Position numbers and translations under genes: made by a program. Below the pieces are notes generated by a model, which saw nothing but the letters and a program-made list of their open reading frames with translations, made no database searches and was not told where the DNA came from. From NCBI RefSeq assembly GCF_014651895.1, contig NZ_BMXT01000001.1:1958836-2022835 (forward strand): a stretch of DNA of 64,000 bases. Direction: 5' to 3'. This DNA is from Rhodanobacter panaciterrae (GTDB lineage Bacteria > Pseudomonadota > Gammaproteobacteria > Xanthomonadales > Rhodanobacteraceae). Below, one piece after another: positions 1 to 8,501 of the stretch; positions within the stretch are counted from its first letter, which is position 1; each line of letters opens with the position of its first letter.

Positions 1-429
1 GCCGGGACGCACAGCCTGAATGCCGCGCATCATCGCCTCGAATGCGGTGTCGACCAGCCGCTTGGCCAGCACCGACGGCGTGCCGGCGATGTACATGCGG
101 CTGGTGTCGCCGTGCCAGCCATCCTTGATCACGGTGACGTCGAGGTTGACGATGTCGCCGTCCTTGAGCACCTTGCCCTCGTTCGGAATGCCATGGCAGA
201 TCACATGGTTGACCGAGGTGCACAGGGTTTTCGGAAAGCCGTGGTAGCCGACGTTGGCCGGAATCGCCTTCTGCACGTTGACGATGTGCTCGTAGGCGAG
301 CCGGTCCAGCTCCTCGGTGGTGACACCGGGCTTGACGTGCTCCTTCAGCATGGCCAGCACTTCGGCCGCCAGCTTGCCGGCAACACGCATGCCTTCGAGG
401 TCTTCGGGGGATTTCAGGGTAATGGCCAT
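1..429 (-). CDS. map: Methionine aminopeptidase, type I (C-terminal part outside window)
   Basis: The first 143 codons read leftwards off the window edge. The product removes the N-terminal methionine from nascent proteins in the cytoplasm. The translation begins MAITLKSPEDLEGMRVAGKL and contains GYHGFPKTLCTSVNHVICHG and then DGDIVNLDVT, the region carrying the first metal-binding Asp of the pita-bread fold. The remaining metal ligands lie outside the window. The start is the ATG whose complement is at 427-429. It lies divergent from rpsB, an arrangement usual in proteobacteria. The identification is firm; only length and C-terminus cannot be judged. Confidence 0.95.
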   Translation of the reverse strand, partial: MAITLKSPEDLEGMRVAGKLAAEVLAMLKEHVKPGVTTEELDRLAYEHIVNVQKAIPANVGYHGFPKTLCTSVNHVICHGIPNEGKVLKDGDIVNLDVTVIKDGWHGDTSRMYIAGTPSVLAKRLVDTAFEAMMRGIQAVRPG

Positions 430-474
430 GGATTCCACTTCATGTGGCGACAGAAGCCCAGAAAATCCAGCAAC

Positions 475-504
475 TTGCCGCTGCGCCGGCGGACCGGCTA
501 TAAT
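475..504 (+). promoter_or_regulatory. Candidate sigma-70 promoter of rpsB-tsf and leader
   Basis: TTGCCG at 475-480 and a perfect TATAAT at 499-504 are separated by 18 bp. Initiation near 511 would give an rpsB leader of about 230 nt, long for a single promoter-gene gap. In E. coli the S2 protein represses its own mRNA through such a leader, so a similar control is possible here. The rest of the 430-741 gap contains no gene I can support; the short ORFs crossing it have no ribosome-binding site. Confidence 0.6.
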
Positions 505-741
505 TTCGGAGTTTTGCTGACCTGACACGATCGTTTTGATGATCGTTGCAGCGCAAAGCGAACCGGGATTGTAACCGCCCCGCGGTACAACACCCAACCA
601 ACGCCACACACGTATCGGCACCGCCTTCGGGGTGCTGCGGCACGCCCACCAACAAAATCGGGCAAGTCGCGGTCGAAGCCGGGGATGCGTGGAGGTCCCA
701 ACCCCCAGGTCCTTCAAGGACCATTGCAAGGAGTTACACCC

Positions 742-1617
742 ATGGCACAAGTCACCATGCGTCAGATGCTCGAAGCCGGCGTCCATTTCGGTCACCAGAC
801 CCGTTACTGGAACCCCAAGATGGCTCCGTACATCTTCGGCGCCCGCGGCAAGATCCACATCATCAATCTCGAAAAGACCCTGCCGCTGTTCACCGACGCG
901 ATGAATTTCCTGTCGGGCCTGGCGCAGAAGCGCGGCACCGTGCTGTTCGTCGGCACCAAGCGTTCGGCCCGCGAGCCGTTGGCTGAAGAGGCCGCACGCG
1001 CCGGCATGCCGTTCGTCACCTCGCGCTGGCTCGGCGGCATGCTGACCAACTTCCGCACCGTGAAGCAGTCCGTTTCGCGCCTGAAGGAGCTGGAAGCAGC
1101 CGAGACCGACGGTTCGTTCGAGAAGCTGGTCAAGCACGAAGTGCTGGCCCGTCGCCGTGAGCGCGACAAGCTGCAGGCCTCGCTGGGCGGCATCAAGGAC
1201 ATGAACCGCCTGCCCGACGCGCTGTTCGTGATCGATATCGGCCACGAAGACATCGCCGTGCAGGAAGCCAAGAAGCTCGGCATCCCGGTGATCGCCGTGG
1301 TCGACACCAACTACAACCCGGAACTGGTCGACTACGCCATCCCGGGCAATGACGACGCGATCCGCGCGATCCAGCTGTACGCCCGCGCCGCCGCCGACTC
1401 GATCCTGGAAGGCAAGGCCGCCGCGCCGGCTGCCGCCCAGGGCGACGCGAACGACTTCGTCGAACTGGACGAAGAAGGCAACCCGGTCGCCAAGATCGAT
1501 CGCAAGCCGGCCCCGCGTCGCGATGCAGCTCCCAAGAAGAGCGCTGGCGCCCCGCGCCGTGATGGCGGTCGTGATGGCGGTCGTGGTTCGCGCAACGACG
1601 GCGCCCCCGCCAAGTAA
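742..1617 (+). CDS. rpsB: 30S ribosomal protein S2
   Basis: 291 residues, starting [20 protein letters not shown], the conserved S2 N-terminus. AAGGAG lies 8-9 bases upstream of the ATG. S2 is a late-assembling protein at the back of the small subunit and is needed for S1 binding. The core matches the family to about residue 224. Beyond it is an unusual tail of nearly 70 residues, first acidic (around VELDEEGN) and then rich in Arg, Gly, Pro and Ala, which makes the protein about 50 residues longer than E. coli S2. It is co-transcribed with tsf 93 bp downstream. Confidence 0.98.
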   Translation: MAQVTMRQMLEAGVHFGHQTRYWNPKMAPYIFGARGKIHIINLEKTLPLFTDAMNFLSGLAQKRGTVLFVGTKRSAREPLAEEAARAGMPFVTSRWLGGMLTNFRTVKQSVSRLKELEAAETDGSFEKLVKHEVLARRRERDKLQASLGGIKDMNRLPDALFVIDIGHEDIAVQEAKKLGIPVIAVVDTNYNPELVDYAIPGNDDAIRAIQLYARAAADSILEGKAAAPAAAQGDANDFVELDEEGNPVAKIDRKPAPRRDAAPKKSAGAPRRDGGRDGGRGSRNDGAPAK

Positions 1618-1710
1618 GCCTGGCCACGGCGCTTCGGCACCGGATCAATCAGCGATAACGCGCCGCGGCATGCCTTGCCGCGGCGCCATCAAAGCATTAG
1701 AGGACTACCG

Positions 1711-2589
1711 ATGAGCAATATTTCCGCACAACTGGTCAAGGATCTGCGTGAGCGGTCCGGCGCCGGCATGATGGAATGCAAGAAGGCGCTGGTCGAGAAC
1801 AACGGCGACATCGAAACCGCGATGGAATGGCTGCGCAAATCCGGCCTGGCCAAAGCCGACAAGAAGGCCAGCCGCGTCGCCGCAGAAGGCCGCATCGTGG
1901 CCGCCCAGGCTCCGGGCAAGGCCGTGCTGGTCGAAATCAATTGCGAGACCGACTTCGTCGGCAAAGATGCCAGCTTCCTGAAGTTCAGCGATGCCGTCGC
2001 CGACGTCGCGCTGAACTCCGGCGCCACCGACATCGACGCGCTGAAGGCTGCCGCCTACCCGGGCGCCAGCAATGTCGAGGAAGCCGCCAAGGCCCTGATC
2101 GCCACCATCGGCGAGAAGATCGACGTGCGCCGCATGGCCCGCGTTGAGAGCAACGGCGTGATCGGCAGCTACATCCACGGCGGCCGCATCGGCGTGCTGG
2201 TGGCGCTCAAGGGTGGCTCCGAGGAGCTGGCCAAGGGTGTCGCGATGCATGTCGCCGCGATGAACCCGGCGCATATCCGCGCCGAGGACGTACCGGCCGA
2301 GTTCCTGGCCAAGGAAAAAGAGATCGCGCTGAGCCTGATGTCCGACAAGGAAAAGGCCAAGCCGGCCGACATCCTGGAGAAGATCATCGCCGGCAAGATC
2401 CACAAGATCGTGTCCGAAGTCACCCTGCTCGGCCAGCCCTACGTGCTCGACACCAATGTGACCGTGGCGGACGCGCTGAAGAAGGAAGGCGCCGACGTCA
2501 TCTCGGTGGCCCGTCTGGCTGTCGGCGAAGGCATCGAGAAGGTACAGGAAGACTATCTGGCCGAAGTGGCCAAGGCGATGCAGGGCTAA
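1711..2589 (+). CDS. tsf: Elongation factor Ts
   Basis: 292 residues. EF-Ts is the guanine nucleotide exchange factor that recycles EF-Tu-GDP. The N-terminal UBA-like segment includes [19 protein letters not shown], followed by the EF-Tu contact motif NCETDFV near residue 80. The ATG at 1711 follows an AGAGGA-type ribosome-binding site. It forms the usual rpsB-tsf operon and ends just before a strong intrinsic terminator. Confidence 0.98.
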   Translation: MSNISAQLVKDLRERSGAGMMECKKALVENNGDIETAMEWLRKSGLAKADKKASRVAAEGRIVAAQAPGKAVLVEINCETDFVGKDASFLKFSDAVADVALNSGATDIDALKAAAYPGASNVEEAAKALIATIGEKIDVRRMARVESNGVIGSYIHGGRIGVLVALKGGSEELAKGVAMHVAAMNPAHIRAEDVPAEFLAKEKEIALSLMSDKEKAKPADILEKIIAGKIHKIVSEVTLLGQPYVLDTNVTVADALKKEGADVISVARLAVGEGIEKVQEDYLAEVAKAMQG

Positions 2590-2617
2590 GCAGCCTGCAA
2601 GACCATCGATCTGCGAA

Positions 2618-2645
2618 AAGCCGCGGGAAACCGCGGCTTTTTTTG
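2618..2645 (+). terminator. Intrinsic terminator after tsf
   Basis: A perfect 9-bp stem, AAGCCGCGG / CCGCGGCTT, with a GAAA tetraloop is followed by an uninterrupted T run. It closes the rpsB-tsf unit. Confidence 0.95.
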
Positions 2646-2803
2646 TGGGCGAATCCTTCTCGGATTCACGCCAACACGCGATCCGGAGCAACTACTGGAA
2701 GCCCCTGCCTAGTGAATTGCAGCGACGGTCTGCACCGGCTTTCCCGACAGGGACCCGCTGCCGCTACAATACGGCGGTTTGCCACACACAATCCGGAGAT
2801 TCC

Positions 2804-3526
2804 ATGAGCGACCAGCCCAAGTACCATCGCATCCTGCTCAAGCTCTCCGGTGAAGCCCTGATGGGTGACGCCGACTACGGCATCGATCCGAAGGTGATCG
2901 GCCGGCTCGCCGACGAAATCATCGAGGTACAGCGCACCGGCGTGCAGATCGGTATCGTAATCGGCGGCGGCAACATCTTCCGCGGCGCCGGCCTCGCTGC
3001 CGCCGGCATGGATCGGGTCACCGGCGATCACATGGGCATGCTGGCCACCGTGATGAACGCGCTGGCGATGCAGGATGCGATCGAGAAGCGCGGCGGCTTT
3101 GCGCGCGTGACCAGTGCGATCCAGATCCACGACGTGGCCGAGGACTACATCCGCCGTCGTGCCATCCGCCATATCGAGAAGGGCCGCATCGTGCTGTTTG
3201 CCGCCGGCACCGGCAATCCGTTCTTCACCACCGACTCCGCTGCTGCGCTGCGCGCGGTGGAAATCGGTGCCGACCTGCTGTTGAAGGCCACCAAGGTGGA
3301 CGGCGTGTACACCGCCGATCCAGCCAAGGACCGCAACGCCACCCGTTACGACCGGCTCGGCTACGACGACGTGATCGAGCGCAAGCTGGCCGTGATGGAC
3401 ACTGCCGCGATCGCGCTGTGCCGCGACCAGCAGATGCCGCTGCGCATCTACGACATGACCGTGCCGGGCAATCTGATGCGGATCATGCAAGGTGAAGCGA
3501 TCGGCACCATGGTCGACGCCGGCTGA
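2804..3526 (+). CDS. pyrH: UMP kinase
   Basis: 240 residues, the normal size of bacterial UMP kinase, which phosphorylates UMP to UDP with ATP in pyrimidine nucleotide synthesis. It belongs to the amino-acid-kinase fold: [10 protein letters not shown] near the start, [12 protein letters not shown] for phosphate binding, and [12 protein letters not shown] and [11 protein letters not shown] in the C-terminal half. The ATG at 2804 follows CGGAG. A TACAAT at 2765-2770 could be a -10 element, but I see no good -35. frr follows after 65 bp. Confidence 0.97.
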   Translation: MSDQPKYHRILLKLSGEALMGDADYGIDPKVIGRLADEIIEVQRTGVQIGIVIGGGNIFRGAGLAAAGMDRVTGDHMGMLATVMNALAMQDAIEKRGGFARVTSAIQIHDVAEDYIRRRAIRHIEKGRIVLFAAGTGNPFFTTDSAAALRAVEIGADLLLKATKVDGVYTADPAKDRNATRYDRLGYDDVIERKLAVMDTAAIALCRDQQMPLRIYDMTVPGNLMRIMQGEAIGTMVDAG

Positions 3527-3591
3527 ACGTTCCGGCATCCAAGTTCGTCACTGCTATAATCGAATGTTGCAGATTTACCGGGAAACGCCAC

Positions 3592-4149
3592 ATGCTCAAT
3601 GACATCAAAACCGATGCCCAGACCCGCATGGGCAAGAGCATCGACTCGCTCAAGCACGACCTCACCCGTATTCGCACTGGTCGCGCCAGCACTGCGCTGG
3701 TGGATCACATCAAGGTGTCCTACTACGGCGCTGACATGCCGCTGACCCAGGTCGCCTCGGTGTCGCTGTCCGATGCGCGCACGATCATCATCACGCCATG
3801 GGAAAAGACCATGGTGGCGCCGATCGAGAAGGCGCTGATGGCCTCCGACATCGGCATCACGCCGACCACCGCCGGCACCGTGATCCGCCTGAACATGCCC
3901 GCGCTCACCGAAGAGCGCCGTCGGGAACTGGCCAAGCACGTCGGCCATGAAGGCGAGAACGCGAAGATCGCGATCCGCAACGTGCGCCGCGACGCCCTGC
4001 AGCAGGTCAAGGACCTGCTCAAGGAAAAACTGATTACCGAAGACGACGAAAGCCGCGTCGACGACGAGATCCAGAAGCTTACCGACAAGGCCGTCAAGGA
4101 CGTCGACGTCGTGTGCAAAGCCAAGGAAGAGGAGCTGATGGCGCTCTGA
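3592..4149 (+). CDS. frr: Ribosome recycling factor
   Basis: 185 residues, exactly the family size. With EF-G it splits post-termination ribosomes. Signature stretches include the RTGRAS segment near residue 30 and LTEERRRELAKHV in the helical domain, then the long third helix with the DDES segment. A TATAAT at 3555-3560 lies 31 bp upstream of the ATG and may be a local promoter, although no convincing -35 is seen. It sits in the conserved tsf-pyrH-frr-uppS order. Confidence 0.97.
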   Translation: MLNDIKTDAQTRMGKSIDSLKHDLTRIRTGRASTALVDHIKVSYYGADMPLTQVASVSLSDARTIIITPWEKTMVAPIEKALMASDIGITPTTAGTVIRLNMPALTEERRRELAKHVGHEGENAKIAIRNVRRDALQQVKDLLKEKLITEDDESRVDDEIQKLTDKAVKDVDVVCKAKEEELMAL

Positions 4150-4174
4150 CGAGGCCATCATCCTTCCTCATTCC

Positions 4175-4915
4175 ATGACCAAGGCCCAGGTTTCGCAGGT
4201 TCCGCGCCATATCGCGATCGTGATGGATGGCAACGGTCGCTGGGCCAGGGCCCGTCACCGCCCGCGCAGTTTCGGCCACAACGCCGGCCGCAAGGCTGTG
4301 CGCGCGACGATCGAATCCTGCCTGCGCGAGGGTATCCAGGCGCTGACCCTGTTCGCGTTCTCCAGCGAAAACTGGCTGCGGCCGCAGGACGAGGTGGGCG
4401 CCCTGATGAGCCTGTTCGTACGTGCGCTGGACAAGGAAGTCGACGAACTGCACGGTCATGGCGTGCGGCTGCGCTTCATCGGCCATCTCGATGCATTCGA
4501 CGAATCCTTGCGCCAGCGCATGCAGGCCGCGATGACCCGCACGGCCGGCAACGACAAGCTGCAGGTGAATATCGCGGTGAGCTACGGCGGCCGCTGGGAC
4601 ATCGTGCAGGCCAGCCGCCAGGCCGCCGCCGCGGTGGCGCGCGGTGAATTGCGCGTCGACGAGATCGATGAGGCCAGGTTGGGTGAGTGGATGAGCCTGG
4701 CCGAACTGCCGCCGCTGGACCTGTTCATCCGCACCGGCGGCGAATGCCGCATCAGCAACTTCCTGCTGTGGCAGGTGGCGTACGCCGAACTGTACTTTAC
4801 CGATACCCTGTGGCCGGACTTCGACCAGGCTTGCCTGCGTCAGGCCATCGAAGACTATGCCCGCCGCGAGCGCCGTTACGGTCGCACCAGCGCGCAGGTT
4901 GCCACCACTTCCTGA
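4175..4915 (+). CDS. uppS: Undecaprenyl diphosphate synthase (cis-prenyltransferase)
   Basis: 246 residues. It condenses eight isopentenyl diphosphates onto farnesyl diphosphate to make the C55 lipid carrier for peptidoglycan and O-antigen. The catalytic Asp is D18 in MDGNGRWA. FAFSSENW and the C-terminal IRTGGECRISNFLLWQ motif are also present. The cdsA and dxr neighbours are the usual ones. The ispA product (25425-26342) would supply its allylic substrate. Confidence 0.97.
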   Translation: MTKAQVSQVPRHIAIVMDGNGRWARARHRPRSFGHNAGRKAVRATIESCLREGIQALTLFAFSSENWLRPQDEVGALMSLFVRALDKEVDELHGHGVRLRFIGHLDAFDESLRQRMQAAMTRTAGNDKLQVNIAVSYGGRWDIVQASRQAAAAVARGELRVDEIDEARLGEWMSLAELPPLDLFIRTGGECRISNFLLWQVAYAELYFTDTLWPDFDQACLRQAIEDYARRERRYGRTSAQVATTS

Positions 4916-4924
4916 AGGATTTCC

Positions 4925-5743
4925 ATGCTGCTACAGCGCACCCTTACTGCCCTGGTGCTCGCGCCACTGGTGATCCTGCTCATCCTGCTGTCGTCGACCG
5001 CGGTGTTCGCGCTGATCGCCGCGGCGGCGTTCCTCGCCGCGTTGTGGGAATGGGCCCAGCTCAGCGGACTGAAGAACCAGTCCGCACGGATCGGCCTGCT
5101 GGTTGCTGCCGCGGTCGTGTTCGCCCTGCTGTGGTACGGACATGCCGGCATCACGACACCCGTGCTGCTGGCGGCTGGCGTGGCGTGGTGGCTGCTCGCC
5201 TGCCTGTGGCTGCGCCATTTCGCGTTCGGCGCCGCACCCACGGCAGAGAACCGCACGCTGAAACTGCTGGCCGGGGCGTTCGTGCTGTTCCCGGCCTGGA
5301 TCGCGCTGATAAGCATCCATGAGCGAGAGCCCCATGGGCACTGGTGGACCCTGCTGGCGCTGGTGATTGTCTGGGCTGCCGACATCGGCGCCTATTTCAG
5401 CGGCCGCACGTTCGGCAAGCGCAAGCTGGCGCCGCAGATCAGCCCGGGCAAGACCTGGGCCGGCGCCTACGGTGCGCTGGTGGCCGGGGTCGTGGTGACG
5501 CTGCTCGGTGGCTGGCTGCTTGACGTGCGGGGCGCGCCGTTGCTTGGCCTGGCCCTGCTGGCCCTGCTTACCGTAGCTGTATCGATCGTCGGCGACCTGA
5601 TCGAGAGCCTGATGAAGCGGCATGCCCAGGTGAAAGACTCAGGCACCATCATTCCCGGCCATGGCGGCCTGATGGATCGACTGGACAGCGTGTTTGCCGC
5701 GCTGCCGGTGTTCGCCGCCGGCCTGTTGCTGTTGGGCCTCTGA
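4925..5743 (+). CDS. cdsA: Phosphatidate cytidylyltransferase
   Basis: 272 residues, strongly hydrophobic with about eight predicted membrane segments. It makes CDP-diacylglycerol from phosphatidate and CTP at the inner membrane. The C-terminal family signature is clear: [14 protein letters not shown] segment ([13 protein letters not shown]) around residue 180, then [18 protein letters not shown] and [11 protein letters not shown]. It starts 9 bp after uppS stops. Confidence 0.96.
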   Translation: MLLQRTLTALVLAPLVILLILLSSTAVFALIAAAAFLAALWEWAQLSGLKNQSARIGLLVAAAVVFALLWYGHAGITTPVLLAAGVAWWLLACLWLRHFAFGAAPTAENRTLKLLAGAFVLFPAWIALISIHEREPHGHWWTLLALVIVWAADIGAYFSGRTFGKRKLAPQISPGKTWAGAYGALVAGVVVTLLGGWLLDVRGAPLLGLALLALLTVAVSIVGDLIESLMKRHAQVKDSGTIIPGHGGLMDRLDSVFAALPVFAAGLLLLGL

Positions 5744-5744
5744 C

Positions 5745-6920
5745 ATGAAGAACGTCGCCGTTCTTGGCGCCACTGGCTCGATCGGTGGCAATACGCTCGA
5801 TGTCATCGCGCGTCACCCGGAGCGCTTCCGCGCCACCGTGCTGACCGCGCACCGACAAGTCGAGGCGCTGGCCGAGTTGTGCATCCGGCATCGACCGCAG
5901 CTGGCGGTGATCGCTGATCCGGCGCTGGAGGCCGAACTGGCACGCCGTCTCGCCGCCGCCGGCGTTCGCTGCGCGGTGGCCAGCGGCCACGCCGCGCTGA
6001 CTGCCGCTGCTGCGGGCGAGTTGTGCGACACCGTGGTCGCCGCGATCGTCGGTGCTGCCGGACTGGATTCCACCCTGGCCGCGGCGCGCGCCGGCAAGCA
6101 TCTGTTGCTGGCCAACAAGGAATCCATCGTGATGGCCGGCCCGCTACTGCTGGCGGCCGTCGCAGCCGGCGGCGGCGCACTGGTCCCGGTCGACTCCGAA
6201 CACAACGCGATCTTCCAGTGCCTGCCCGGTGGACGACCGGATCTGCGCGCGAGCGGCGTGCGCAGGCTGATCCTGACCGCCTCTGGTGGCCCATTCCGTG
6301 GTCGCACCCGATCCGAACTGGCCGACATCACGCCGGAACAGGCCTGCAAGCACCCGAACTGGGTGATGGGCCGCAAGATCTCGGTCGATTCGGCCACCTT
6401 GATGAACAAGGGCCTGGAAGTGATCGAGGCACATCACCTGTTCGGCGCCCCGGCTGAGGCGATCGACGTGCTGGTGCACCCGCAGAGCCTGGTCCATTCG
6501 CTGGTCGAGTACGTCGACGGCTCGGTGCTGGCCCAGCTCGGCAATCCGGATATGCGCACCGCGATCGCCCACGCGCTGGCATGGCCGGAGCGAGTCGAGG
6601 CTGGCGTGGCACCGCTGAACCTGGCCGCCTGCGCACCATTGCAGTTCGAGCCACCGGATCTGACCACCTTCCGCTGTCTGGTACTGGCGTTCCAGGCGCT
6701 ACGCGCCGGCGGCGACGCCCCGGCCGTACTGAATGCAGCCAACGAGGTCGCCGTGGAAGCGTTTCTGGCCGGCTCGCTGCCGTTCCTGTCGATCGCCGAT
6801 GTGGTCGAGGCGGTACTTGCGGAACTGCCGGCGCAAGCCGTGGTCGATGTTGGGACCCTTGCTGAACGCGATCGGGTCGCCCGCGAGGCGGCCCGGCGCA
6901 TTCTGCGCAATGCTTGCTGA
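5745..6920 (+). CDS. dxr: 1-deoxy-D-xylulose 5-phosphate reductoisomerase
   Basis: 391 residues. This is the second step of the MEP isoprenoid pathway, an NADPH-dependent rearrangement and reduction of DXP to MEP. The dinucleotide motif GATGSIG is at residues 8-14. [12 protein letters not shown] and [12 protein letters not shown] follow, and the flexible substrate-loop region [15 protein letters not shown] is visible. The ATG lies one base after the cdsA stop, so translation is probably coupled. Confidence 0.97.
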   Translation: MKNVAVLGATGSIGGNTLDVIARHPERFRATVLTAHRQVEALAELCIRHRPQLAVIADPALEAELARRLAAAGVRCAVASGHAALTAAAAGELCDTVVAAIVGAAGLDSTLAAARAGKHLLLANKESIVMAGPLLLAAVAAGGGALVPVDSEHNAIFQCLPGGRPDLRASGVRRLILTASGGPFRGRTRSELADITPEQACKHPNWVMGRKISVDSATLMNKGLEVIEAHHLFGAPAEAIDVLVHPQSLVHSLVEYVDGSVLAQLGNPDMRTAIAHALAWPERVEAGVAPLNLAACAPLQFEPPDLTTFRCLVLAFQALRAGGDAPAVLNAANEVAVEAFLAGSLPFLSIADVVEAVLAELPAQAVVDVGTLAERDRVAREAARRILRNAC

Positions 6921-6956
6921 TATTCTTGCTTCGATGACTTTTCCGTACGGTACTTG

Positions 6957-8303
6957 ATGACTCCCTTCTTCGGCTCGGCGTTCTGGTTGCTGGTCACGCT
7001 TGGCGTGCTGGTCACTTTTCATGAATTCGGCCACTACTGGGTCGCACGCCGCTGTGGCGTCAAAGTGCTGCGTTTCTCGATCGGTTTTGGCAGCGCGATC
7101 TGGAAGCGCGTGGGCCGCGATGGCACCGAGTACCAGATCGCCGCGATCCCGCTGGGCGGCTACGTCAAGATGCTCGACGCCCGCGAGGGCGAGGTCGATC
7201 CCGCCTTGCGCGACCAGGAGTTCACCGGCAAGTCGGTGTGGAAACGTATCGCGATCGTCGCCGCTGGCCCGGGTTTCAATCTGATCTTCACCATCGCCGC
7301 GTTCTGGCTGATGTTCATGCTCGGCCGTCCGGACGTGGCACCCATCGTGACCGCTGCACCGCAGAGCATGGCCGCCGAGGCCGGCATCCAGCCCGGCGAT
7401 CGTATCCTCAGCATCGATGGTCGCACGGTGGGTACCTTCACCGACGCGATGGACGTGGTAGTCAATGCCCTGCTCGGGCGTGCGCCGCTGCCGCTCACGG
7501 TGCGTGGCAGCGACGGCCGTACGCGGCAGCTAGTGCTGCCGCTGGATCAACTGCCGGCCAGCCAGCCTGTCGATCAATACCTGAAAAAGCTGGGTCTGGA
7601 TCTGGCACCATCGCCGGCCATCGCCGCCACCGTCATGCCAGGCAAGCCGGCCGCATTGGCTGGCATGCAGGGCGGCGACCGCATCGTGGCAGTCAATGAT
7701 CAGCAAGTCGCCGATTACTCCGTCTTCCAGAAACTGGTGCCTGCCGAGGCAGCCAAGTCGCCTCACCTGAAGCTTGCCATCGAACGCGATGGCAAGCCGA
7801 TGCTGCTGACCATCGATGCGCGCCGGGAATCCCTGGAAGGCCAGCCCGTCAACTGGGTGATCGGCGTCAATGGCCCTGGGCCCGAACAAGTCACTTTGCG
7901 CTACGGTCCGATCAAAGCGCTGAGCGCCTCGTTGCAAGCCACCTGGCGCAATAGTGCGCAGACCTTCAACCTGATCGGCAAGATGGTTACCGGGCAGGCT
8001 TCCACCAACAATCTGTCCGGTGTCATCGGCATCGCGACGGTAGCCAATCAATCCGCGAACATGGGCCTGCCCTGGTTCCTGCAGTTCCTGGCATTGGTGT
8101 CACTGAGCCTGGCGATCCTCAACCTGCTGCCGATCCCGGTCCTGGATGGCGGACACCTACTGTATTATCTTGTCGAGTTGATCAAAGGCAGTCCGGTCAG
8201 CGAGCAGACGATGATCGTCGGCCAGTACATCGGCCTGGCATTGCTGTTCACCCTGATGGGGCTGGCGTTCTACAACGATATCCACCGCATGCTGCTGTCG
8301 TGA
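6957..8303 (+). CDS. rseP: Site-2 intramembrane metalloprotease RseP
   Basis: 448 residues. RseP cuts anti-sigma-E within the inner membrane after an initial periplasmic cut. The zinc motif HEFGH spans residues 22-26 in the first transmembrane segment. Two tandem PDZ domains follow (around 115-200 and 205-290), with the third zinc ligand in NLLPIPVLDGGH near residue 395. I chose ATG 6957 because the in-frame TTG just before it adds only one residue. Its position before bamA links it to the envelope-stress pathway that monitors outer-membrane assembly. Confidence 0.96.
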   Translation: MTPFFGSAFWLLVTLGVLVTFHEFGHYWVARRCGVKVLRFSIGFGSAIWKRVGRDGTEYQIAAIPLGGYVKMLDAREGEVDPALRDQEFTGKSVWKRIAIVAAGPGFNLIFTIAAFWLMFMLGRPDVAPIVTAAPQSMAAEAGIQPGDRILSIDGRTVGTFTDAMDVVVNALLGRAPLPLTVRGSDGRTRQLVLPLDQLPASQPVDQYLKKLGLDLAPSPAIAATVMPGKPAALAGMQGGDRIVAVNDQQVADYSVFQKLVPAEAAKSPHLKLAIERDGKPMLLTIDARRESLEGQPVNWVIGVNGPGPEQVTLRYGPIKALSASLQATWRNSAQTFNLIGKMVTGQASTNNLSGVIGIATVANQSANMGLPWFLQFLALVSLSLAILNLLPIPVLDGGHLLYYLVELIKGSPVSEQTMIVGQYIGLALLFTLMGLAFYNDIHRMLLS

Positions 8304-8418
8304 CACCCATGACCGGTGACCGCAGCATGCCGACGACACGCCAGCCTGCGCCAGCCGCAGTACGGCGCGGCGGCGTGTCAAGCGATGCATTCCTCCGGTG
8401 GAATGCGGACTCTCTTTC

Positions 8419-8475
8419 GAGGCAGGGCTCGTCCCTGCCTCATGCGTTGATCGGGGCGGCCACGCTGGCCGCTCC
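8419..8475 (+). other. Two hairpins in the rseP-bamA gap
   Basis: GAGGCAGGG / CCCTGCCTC (8419-8441, loop CTCGT) and GGGGCGGCCA / TGGCCGCTCC (8453-8475, one G-T pair) lie between rseP and bamA. Neither is followed by a T run, so they may act as mRNA-processing or stability elements rather than terminators. The rest of this 198-bp gap shows no gene. Confidence 0.5.
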
Positions 8476-8501
8476 ATCGAAATAACCCAACGGAACCGAC
8501 G

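Noticed and set aside
8300..8485. 61-codon frame after rseP
   Set aside because: It starts at a non-ATG codon overlapping the rseP stop and runs through two hairpins without a ribosome-binding site.
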